Source: Armillaria gallica
Taxonomy: Eukaryota > Basidiomycota > Agaricomycetes > Agaricales > Physalacriaceae
Length of the DNA stretch: 64,000 bases
Direction of reading: 5' to 3'
Assembly: GCA_037576215.1 (NCBI GenBank)
Contig: JBANDB010000002.1
Span: 4,712,001-4,776,000 of the forward strand
Shown: positions 56,215 through 64,000 of the stretch, one piece after another
Layout of the letters: each line of letters opens with the position of its first letter
Numbering within the stretch: the stretch's first letter is position 1
Notes under the pieces: model-generated
Told to the model about the DNA's origin: nothing
Databases searched by the model: none
The model's input: only the letters and a program-made list of their open reading frames with translations
Translations under genes and position numbers: made by a program

Positions 56215-57933
56215 TTGTTCTTGGCCTTGAAGAGGTAGTGCCCAACGCCCCATCTGCGCGGTAGGACCTTAGCACCGAGTCAGCAGAGAAGGGAAGGGAA
56301 CGACGAACTGTTGTCCATTGTCCATGTTGAACAGCTCGGAGCATGCCATGTAGAACACGCGGAACCTGTACAAAGCTGCGTTTAGCGCTGATTTGTGCAT
56401 TCGTGCAAAAATTTGGACCTGTAAAAAGCCTTGACTCCTTCAATTGGATCTTTGCCTTTGGATATAGCATCTTCTCGAAGTTCCTTTAGACAAGCTAACT
56501 TAAACGTTAGATTCTTTGCTCGGGAGAAGAGCGTGTCGGGTACCTATGGCATTCTTGTCTTGCAGCTTCAGCCAATCTTCTAATGTTCTTGAGTAGTTCG
56601 TGCCCGATAAGTACCAACTTCGGATCAGGGTGAGGTCAGACTGGAAGAATAGCTAAAAGAGTGGTCGTTTGGTTGGTGTGACTGATCCGGTAGGACGTTA
56701 CGAACTTACCAAAAGGTCGTGGGATGGCATGGTTCCGCCTAGAAATGTCAGTTCGAAAGGTCTTTAAATGAAGCAGAGTCGAACCTGAGAAGAAATTACG
56801 CGCCATCCACCCATCGCCTTCTTCGAAGTGGTACGGGGTTATGCGATGGCAGAAGATATGCACGAATAGTAACGCCTGATCCGGATGGTCGTCCTCAGAA
56901 GGGCGCAACCAAGTTGACACTTTCTTGAGCAACACCTCGTAATTCTTCATGTGCTCAAACATCTGCCGACGAGTCAGGAAAGAAGTACAATCACAAGTCG
57001 AGGTGCTTTGACCTCGATGGAGAGAATTCTGTCAAAACTAGAGCGACGGATTCAGCCTCATCGGTGAGATAATGTGTTTGACGATACGTACTGCTTTGAA
57101 CCAGAGAAATCGAACGCGTTGACGTCCGCCGTAATAATCTGTCAACACGTATTGTATTCATTATGCAATCTTCAAGCTGTGAAGGAGCTAGAAAGTCCTC
57201 ACCTCTACGTTGGAGAAACCATGCTCCTTTGCAGTGGCATCTATGTGTGCCTTCTGAGTAGCAGAATTAGAAAGACCAGTAATCTCTGCGTTGGGATATT
57301 TCTATATTCGAAGTAGGATCTCAAAGCCAAGCCAACGGAGCACTGAATATTCTTACCTTTGCTAAGAAGAGACTCAAGCTACCCCAACCTGTTTGTTTCA
57401 ATCAGCTCTGTCGTATGTTATTTTTCTGGGCAGCGTACCACATCCCAGGTCTAAAATCTCCAGCCCGTCACGCAGCTTGGCTTTCTCACAGTAGCTTTCG
57501 AACATGAGAATCTCAGCTTCTTCAAGGGTCTCTTTTCCGGTGGGATATAAACACGAGGAGTATTTTCCACATGGACCCAGCGTTGACAAAATAAATTTGG
57601 TCGGGACCTATCAATTTTGATGGCAAGTAGACACGAGAAATCTAAATTGTGGAGATACCTCATAGTGCTGCTCATTCGCTTTCTCTGGAACGTCAGCAAT
57701 TGTCGTCCTCGCGCGAACATCCTCTATCCACTTTATTTTGGCGGCATGATTAGCTTCGAACGATCCTAGATCTATTTCACGCAGCCTTTGGCAACAAAGA
57801 GCACGAATGACACGTCGCAAGATGAAGTCTGGGATCCAACCCTAGGCTGGAGTTGAAGAGACCGTTAGCATGATAATGTGAAGAAAAGTACCCTGTCAAG
57901 GAGGTCGTAGCCTATGTCAAGGGCGTTACGCAT
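56211..57933 (-). CDS. Cyclopropane-fatty-acid-synthase-like SAM methyltransferase
   Basis: Starts MRNALDIGYDLLDRG at 57933, then WIPDFILRRVIRALCCQRLR, VPEKANEQHYEV, LGPCGKYSSCLYPTGKETLE and EAEILMFESYCEKAKLRDGL. SAM motif I is ILDLGCG joined over an intron to WGSLSLFLAK, followed by KYPNAEITGLSNSATQKAHI, EMFEHMKNYEVLLKKVSTWL, LLFVHIFCHRITPYHFEEGD and GTMPSHDLL. The end reads FRVFYMACSELFNMDNGQ, one more intron, and RWGVGHYLFK-type WGVGHYLFKAKNN, stop 56211-56213. This group resembles bacterial CFA synthase and coclaurine N-methyltransferase-like proteins, methylating lipids or amines. The substrate is unknown. All conserved blocks are intact. Convergent with the helicase-like gene; the stops share bases 56211-56213. 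Confidence 0.88.
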
Positions 57934-58208
57934 TGTTCCCTGAATATGAATTGCAAGTTGTAGTTCGTGGACAGATCGGGATTTGAAAATAGGTCTGATC
58001 GCTAGTGGCGGTAGAAGCCGTGTTACGGCAGGAAACCCCCCCCTCCCCGAAAGAGGCTCTGTTTAAGTGTTGCTTATCATACTGGTACTACTGTGTAATG
58101 GCTATTGCTCATGTCATGTAATGTCTAATCATTTTATACCTCCAATAGTAGCGCCGACACGATTCAAGACCATAGCTATAATGGTATAAAGTTAGAATGA
58201 ATATTTAA
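57934..58208. other. Intergenic stretch
   Basis: Upstream of the CFA-like gene and downstream of an unrecognised gene; AT-rich with no gene. It contains CCCCCCCCTCCCC at about 58036. Confidence 0.45.
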
Positions 58209-59026
58209 TTATTTATGTAACTTGAAGTGCCAGGGAAGCGTACTTTTCTTTCGCCGCCACTGCGGCGGGAAAGTCCTTTGATCCAAGAGTTTGTCCGTGA
58301 AGCGTTTGATTGTCTGGTCCGCAAAGATAAGATACTTGTTTGGTTATGGACAGGATGAACATACCAGTACATCGGGTTCGGGAACTTTCTCTGGCGCAAA
58401 AATCTGGCATAAGAATATCAATCTTAGCTCGACTCAGATGTGCCGAGATATACCTTTTGCCCATCTTCTCCTGTACTAACTTGCACGATGGCAGAGGAGA
58501 CACTGGTTTCGGCATGGTCCAAAACTTGTGTTGCTCTTGCGGCAGACTTTGAGGGAAACCGTTTTGGCAGGAGGGCAGGCGACAGCGGCATGTCATCGTA
58601 CCCGTTCATGATATGTCCGCGGGCCTTGTCGATGCTTAGCTGATGAAGGTAGGTTCGGTTTGTTGTGATCGCAAATTGTAGATTGGGAACATCGTCGCCG
58701 CTAGTGTTTAAAAAACTAGATGAACTTGATCCCTCTGCTCGCACGGCGAAAGCATCCGTTCCACGGAATACCAGCGAGCCTGGAACCGGGTTTCTGATAG
58801 CTCGTCCACGTGTTCGTGTTGAGCCAGTCAACTCTAACTGATGTCGTTTCTGAGCTCTGGAGGTCGCGTCAGGAAAATTTTCCAATCAGTGTCCTGCTCA
58901 GAAATTTGCCACCTCAGCTCTTTCCGCCTCGCAGCATTGACTTTCTTTTGCTAGGAAAGTTGTTGGTACAATTTCTGATGAGTACAACTGTACCTCACCT
59001 TTTCTGTGGCTGGTGGTCGGGCCATG
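58209..59026 (-). CDS. Unrecognised multi-exon gene
   Basis: A candidate model begins MARPPATEK near 59026. An intron (GTGAGG...CCTAG) leads to QKKVNAARRKELRW, then a long exon with HQLELTGSTRTRGRAIRNPV, FRGTDAFAVRAEGSSSSSFL, NTSGDDVPNLQFAITTNRTY and LPKRFPSKSAARATQVLDHA. A second intron (GTTAGTACAGG...GCTAAG) leads to IDILMPDFCARE, and the end reads FTDKLLDQRTFPPQWRRKKS and WHFKLHK, stop 58209. The splice junctions are good, so a real gene is likely, but the first junction does not keep one frame cleanly (the long exon is also open from an ATG at 58885). No domain was recognised and no function is proposed. Confidence 0.4.
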
Positions 59027-59355
59027 ATGGTGGTGGGAAAAAAGGGAAGAACATGTAAGAACATGTTGACAGATGCCTAGCTTCACGTGATTGGTTGTTA
59101 TAGACGGTATCGGACCACACTGCGCCGTTGCACTTTTGGTCAGTGAAGAGGCCGCGTCGGTCGGTCAGTTCCCTTGAGAATGTTTGGAGGCACCTCGAAT
59201 GCCGTCCATTGTGGACATCGACTTCAAATTCACTTAAACCCCAAGACATTCCCAATTTGGTAATAGGATGTCCCGTTCGTTACACAAAATATCAGCTAGT
59301 CGCTTAGTACGTATGACACGCCTTAAGGATGAGGATGATACATTTCCCCTAAGTA
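59027..59355. other. Intergenic stretch
   Basis: Between the unrecognised gene and the stop of MDM31/32. No gene seen. Confidence 0.45.
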
Positions 59356-62300
59356 TTACAGGGACACGTCGTTATCATATATCTCATGTGCGTCAAGGTA
59401 AGCCCGTAGCATACTGGGATGGACACCATCGTATATCTTTGCGTCCAAGTAAGATTGCTTGAAATGCGCGGACACAGGGTCAAATGCATTCCTCAATGCA
59501 GACAGGACAGCACTGGCGGTCTTCTGTAGGCTCCAAATTGTCACAGTCTTGAGGCGTCGGTTCATATTGGCTTCAGTGACATGGTAAGCCAAGGCGTCGT
59601 ACATCTGCGATTGGAAGTAGTCAATACATATTTTCACGTCGTAAAGCAGGTAGTTCAACGCCACCTTTAATGAAATTTCATCCATGAGGCCAGCTAAACA
59701 AGTCAGTTAATATCACATATTGTAGAATCAAACTTTGCGCTTACAATCCCAGAGCTGTAGAAATGATGGTCAAAAAGGCGTTAGGTAGATAGAGCAATCG
59801 GTTACTCACAGTCCATGATCCATCAAAATCGTCAAGACTCTTAACAACTCTGCAGTGTATAGGAACAAGGGTTCTGTTCGCACTGCATTTGACAAGTCAA
59901 TAAACTATCAAATGAGGCCTAAAAGACTCTTACTTCATAAATGCAACAATGGGTCTGACCAGAGCGTTGTTAACATAGGATAGATCTCCGGTAAATATTG
60001 GGATAGCAGCCTTGACATCCCTAAATCGCAAATCGATATCGACTATGACGCTCGGCGTATTCCGTCCCTCGTCCTCACTCGGCGCAAGGTCTTCCGGGGC
60101 GGTAAGCGGGGGTTTGACTAACTCCCTTTGACCGGGTATCAGCTCTAATGTTGGGCTTGAAAAAGAGGTGGTGATAGCGTCGGCAATCTCTCCTAGAAGA
60201 GCGTTAAATTGTAGGCTATCTTTCGGATCTCGAGGGAACTTGATGTCAAGTACAGCGTCTACTTTGCCGGACGTTATCCACGAGATTGGACCCTCCATGG
60301 ATGTTGAATGCTGCAGATGATCTACGTTCACACCATCAATTCTGATGCGAGACTACGAGGAAATGGTCAGTATAATAATACGATGAAGTGGTTAAGAAAG
60401 TACCAACCATGCGTGCCCAGTCAGCGTCTTTCAGGTCCATCTCCGTAGTCCTACCGATACTCTGTGGTTTGTGCAGACTGAGAAGACAGTTATCAAATTG
60501 ACCAACAATATTCTCAGCGCATAGGAAATCATAGAACAGCCATCGCTTCCTGAAACAACGAATATCGGCGCGGAATATAGATGCTGTGTACGGTCGAAAC
60601 CCTCCCGGTTGATACACAGTAATGAGAAGATCCTCGATCTGCAGAGATTTTAATTCAAAATCTCCGGGTTGATATGTGTGTCGATAGTCCGCCGGATTCA
60701 GCGGATTATCCGGGTCCCACGTAACTGATCTGCGATCTAGGAAAGTCGTCAACGCAAACAAAATGATTCCCAGAAATTATCTTACCAAGGACCCCACGGA
60801 CGCCTCTCACGACCGCATCCTCCACTAAGCCCTTGCCGTCAAGCCATCTCCAAAGCGACAACGTCACATCGATAGAATCGACGTTTAGATCAAACATGGA
60901 CCAATTGAGATCATCGCGGGAAATGTTGGACGCTTCCTCTTCCTCCTCCACTCCATGGTTGGCTGGATGATCGCTGACATCGTAGCCAAGCGCGGCTGCA
61001 TGTCCAATACTTTTGCGTGAAGGAGCGGCAATCGTCGGACGTCGAGAGATGTACACATTCTTAAAGGAGATGCGAGAATCCTTCCACTTTGGTACTATGG
61101 CAGACTCGAATATGATGGTGACACCAGTCTCCGATGTGAGATAATCACTGATAGCGCGTGCGACGGAGTCTAGGAAGAAGATTCAGGTCAGGTCAAAGAC
61201 AGTATCTTTCCGCTTACTTTGCAACCTCAGACTATTAGCTATGGCAAAGATCACGGAGAAAAATGTCGTGCTACAGATGATGAGTTGGAGATAGAAAGGT
61301 AACGGAAGGAAGATAACGTACGTTCCAATCAGTATCCAAATTGTCTGACTCATTACAAACCAGGTCACGAAGGCTGAGATATCATCGGCGTTAAACTTTC
61401 GAAAAGACTTGATTGTAAACCATTTAAAGCGGACATTCATCCGCTGCCAAAATCCATTAGCCACCTTCAGAAAATCGTCTCGTGTGGGTCGATGAAGGTG
61501 AGGAAGTGATGCTGCTAGACGCCGAAAGAATCGTGAATAGTCCTCTACGTCATATGCCAAGGGAGGAGAAGTCGGTCCTTTCGTCCTCTCGTCAAGAGAA
61601 TCGGACCTGTCCTGAGTGGGGAGGGTGCTTGATGGAGAAGGAAACTGTGGGGGTGTTGCTTGGGATGGGGATGGGGATGTGCGGTGAACCTCGAAAGAAG
61701 ACTCAGAACTTTCTCTGTTAACCTGGTCAGAGGCCTTGTGATTCTTCCCAGTAATGAAAACACTCCCGTCACTCGACGAATCGCCCGTGCTAACGGATGG
61801 AGGTTTCGCAGATATATGGGAAGGCTCTGTGCTCTGGGATGAAATCGGTGGCGGACTAAGCGTAGAAGAAGGTGAAGACTCGTCAAACGTTGATACCCTC
61901 TGGCCCCGTTCTGCCTCAGTCTCGCCGACAGAACTGCCTTTCTCCTGCCTTGAATCCAAATTGGCATTTTTGGATGAAAGAGAGGATGAAGAGAGCTCTT
62001 CAGAAGTAGTCGTGGTAGATGAAGAGGGATCCTGCTCTGCAACATTTGGGTGTCTATGTGAAGCTTCATTGGACCTCTGGGTAAGACCAGTCCCTGATCT
62101 AGCCGCCCCTTCACCACCCGTCAACGTAGACATTGTTGAAGATGGGAAAGACGGAAGAGAAGACGGTCCAGGATGCTCAGGAGGTCGGGGTGCATGATTC
62201 TTGAAATCTGAGGTAGGCGAGGGGTCCTGAGGATTCTTTGGAGAATTATCGTTGACCATACCCCATGATTGGTTACGAGATTTCCGTGACCGTGAGGCTA

Positions 62301-62562
62301 CACATGTAGAATGAAAATGATGGAGTTGTCCTGGGGCGTAGATCAACGACAATGTGCCTCCAAAAGATCCTCTCTGCGACAATGGCGAGTTCCTGTATGG
62401 CTTCGGAATAACGGATTTCTTCCAACTAGAAGCAACCTGGACCTGGAAGAATTTACGGATAATGCCATACCGGTCATAATTGGCCTGGCTTGACCGTCCT
62501 AATGGCGCAGCGAGCGTCCGCCCGAAAAGTCGCCCGCTTGCGAAAGAAGTGAGAGACATCAT
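59356..62562 (-). CDS. MDM31: MDM31/MDM32 family mitochondrial inner-membrane protein
   Basis: Needed for mitochondrial shape and inheritance of mitochondrial DNA nucleoids. ATG at 62562 (MMSLTSFASGRLFGRTLAAP, presequence-like), a Ser/Pro-rich stretch, then the conserved start of the family: RDDFLKVANGFWQRMNVRFK, WFTIKSFRKFNADDISAFVT and WFVMSQTIWILIG, two membrane spans, then SVARAISDYLTSETGVTIIF, PKWKDSRISFKNVYISRRP, DVTLSLWRWLDGKGLVEDAV, RGVRGVL, the exon DRRSVTWDPDNPLNPADYRH, FRADIRCFRKRWLFYDFLCA, GPISWITSGKVDAVLDIKFP, VIVDIDLRFRDVKAAIPIFT and NALVRPIVAFM. The last exon ends at 59356. Frames are open throughout. Its first large exon has an inverted, broken copy at 37804-38998. MDM31 versus MDM32 cannot be fully separated by eye. 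Confidence 0.92.
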
Positions 62563-62881
62563 GTCTCTCGACAAGAGTGGTCGGGCGACCGAGATACAGG
62601 TTCATGGCGAAAATGGAGAAACTTCCGTCCTCTGCCGGAATTGGCAAGCACGACCATACAAATTCGGGCCGGTCACCGATGCTTCCTCAGACTCTCAGGC
62701 AACGTGAACGTGAACGTCCTCGTCCTGACACCTCAGCTACGGAACATTGTCGAAAATTTCAAAAGAGTACTTTTCGTTTCGTCCCAACAGAACGATTAGG
62801 GAACATTTCGATCCCTCACCAGAAAGCAGTGCACTCAGAGAACGAATGTTGAATAAATGCTCGGGTTGCGGGCATAATATA
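62563..62881. other. Intergenic stretch
   Basis: Separates the MDM31/32 start from the pectin methylesterase stop. A + strand frame at 62602-62852 (MAKMEKLPSSAGIGKHDHTN) is open for about 83 codons but has no recognised domain and is not called. Confidence 0.4.
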
Positions 62882-64000
62882 TCAATATGTAGTATCTGTC
62901 CAGTTCTTCCAATCTGAACCCAAAACAGACGACTTGGAAATAGCAGCAGAGATAGGTGTGTAATAAAGGCGTTCAGAGGTATTAGACCCATCACCCGTGT
63001 TGCCGTACTCGGAAAAGATTCTACGAGGTTGTCATGAAAATACTACAACTCAAAATGATCATGGACGTACGGTGTTGCGTTACTTGCCAAGGTTGTATAG
63101 CCTTTTGGATTGATTAAATCTGGCAATTCACTATTCTGGAACACGACTCGCGCCAAGGCTCTCCAAGGGCGTCCAAGATAGACCTTTTCGGTCAAGTCGC
63201 TGGTAGAGGAATTGGCCTGAATGATCACGGAATTATCAATGACATAGTAGCTGGCATCCGATGCCTCCTCGCGGGAGTTTGCCGTAATCGCCCCGCCTCC
63301 GTTACTTGCAAGTGTGCACTCGCCGAACCACGCTGAAGCGTCTCCGTAGATATAGTCAACTGCGCCTTCAATATAGCAGTTGCTATAGTATTGATAGCCA
63401 CCGTCGGCTAAAAGCGTGTCCTGACACAATATCAGAACCAACAATAGAGCAGAAGAGGAAGAAGGGATGACCTGGTAGCCCGTGAAACTAGAACCATAAA
63501 AACCTTGCTTGTTACCTCGAGCGGCAACGGCGGTCGCCTGCTTGCCTTGCCCGTAGGTATTCTACACGAGACACAATGCTTAAATAATAGAAGATGGAAA
63601 GTAGAACCGAATATAAATACCTTTACAATGCAATTATAAATATTGAAACCATCTTTTTCGGCTCGAAGCGTCGCACATGCATCATTACCACCATTATCCT
63701 GAGCATTTAAGTTGTTTGTAATGGTCACAACATTCGACTTGTAGGTGCCGGTGCTGTTAAAGAATCAATAGTCAATTGGGATGAAGTCAATTTCTCCCAA
63801 ATGGCAAAGACTCACTCTTCCGTATAGCATAACATAGTGACATCCGCGACACTAATGCTCACCTGCTCTTCATAAGTGCCCGGATATATGAAGATGGTTT
63901 CGCCGCCAGAAAGTGTAGCTACGGCTGCACTGATCGTGCTGCGTTGAGGAGTAAGTGTACGTCAGAAAATTGTGGTAGCCCTAGTACAAACCTGTACTCT
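62882..64000 (-). CDS. Pectin methylesterase (CE8), 5' end off window
   Basis: Removes methyl esters from plant pectin; normally secreted. The window holds the 3' part. In order it shows VTITNNLNAQDNGGNDACAT, LRAEKDGFNIYNCIVK, NTYGQGKQATAVAARGNKQG, FYGSSFTGYQDTLLADGGYQ, YIEGAVDYIYGDASAWFGEC, the catalytic-region pieces QDTL and DYIYG (family QDTL and DFIFG), YLGRPWRALARVVFQNSELP, and after the last intron IFSEYGNTGDGSNTSERLYY, ISAAISKSSVLGSDWKNWTD with stop at 62882. The two catalytic Asp and the Arg of LGRPW are present. The last intron (GTACGT...CGTAG) is needed; reading through it gives a false early stop at 63043. Confidence 0.93.

Noticed and set aside
61754..62197. + strand frame of 147 codons
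   Set aside because: It is antisense to the MDM31/32 first large exon; the same shadow frame appears on the minus strand of the duplicated copy.
62602..62852. Open + strand frame starting MAKMEKLPSS
   Set aside because: No recognisable domain and low-complexity charged content; could be a small gene but cannot be supported.

Overview
This is a window of nuclear DNA from a filamentous basidiomycete, most likely an Agaricomycete. The genes are dense, on both strands, and cut by many short introns (about 43-60 nt, GT...AG). The protein families fit that group: F-box/LRR proteins, short tyrosinase, GH92 and GH76 mannosidases, pectin methylesterase, BBE-type oxidase, a CCCH-RBR protein, a fungal TET/JBP-type dioxygenase, and single-copy housekeeping genes. 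No rRNA, CRISPR, origin, transposase or reverse transcriptase was recognised.

Layout. 0-5.3 kb: the 3'-truncated end of a gamma-tubulin complex gene (-), a small serine palmitoyltransferase subunit (+), the PRMT1 orthologue (-), a BRI3-like membrane protein (+) and a second SPT small-subunit paralogue (-). 5.5-7.2 kb: a short tyrosinase with an apparent premature stop. 8.3-10.3 kb: an F-box/LRR protein. 11-12.4 kb: a 5'-truncated, frameshifted BBE oxidase relic. 13.8-19.1 kb: peptidyl-tRNA hydrolase (-) divergent from a PAQR receptor (+), then a coiled-coil protein. 19.3-23.7 kb: a CCCH/RBR ubiquitin ligase with four frame breaks, convergent with an NKAP-like splicing factor. 24.8-28.3 kb: secreted GH92. 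28.5-34 kb: a small nucleotidyltransferase-like protein, Bud6/AIP3 and a conserved fungal protein of unknown role.

34.6-48.3 kb is the accessory part. It holds a tRNA-Met, a tRNA 3'-half relic, a TET/JBP-like dioxygenase, an inverted partial copy of MDM31 ending at a tRNA-Met half, dispersed and inverted repeats, a broken F-box gene, an Hsp20-domain protein and long stretches with no recognisable gene.

48.4-64 kb is gene-dense again: a stand-alone RNase H, secreted GH76, a Bax inhibitor-1 family protein, an IRC3-like helicase homologue with degraded ATPase motifs (its stop overlaps the stop of the next gene), a cyclopropane-fatty-acid-synthase-like methyltransferase, an unrecognised gene, the intact MDM31/32 gene and the 3' part of a pectin methylesterase.

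The most interesting items are the two SPT small-subunit paralogues, which differ (Val versus Met) at the residue before LEPWE, the position tied to acyl-CoA choice in the animal subunits; the TET/JBP-like enzyme with two ACGCGT boxes around a perfect hairpin upstream; and the inverted MDM31 duplication joined to half a tRNA. Several genes carry 1-2 nt frame breaks, some in mononucleotide runs, so real gene decay and sequencing error must be told apart. Exon edges were read by eye from splice consensus and reading frame and are approximate unless a position is given.
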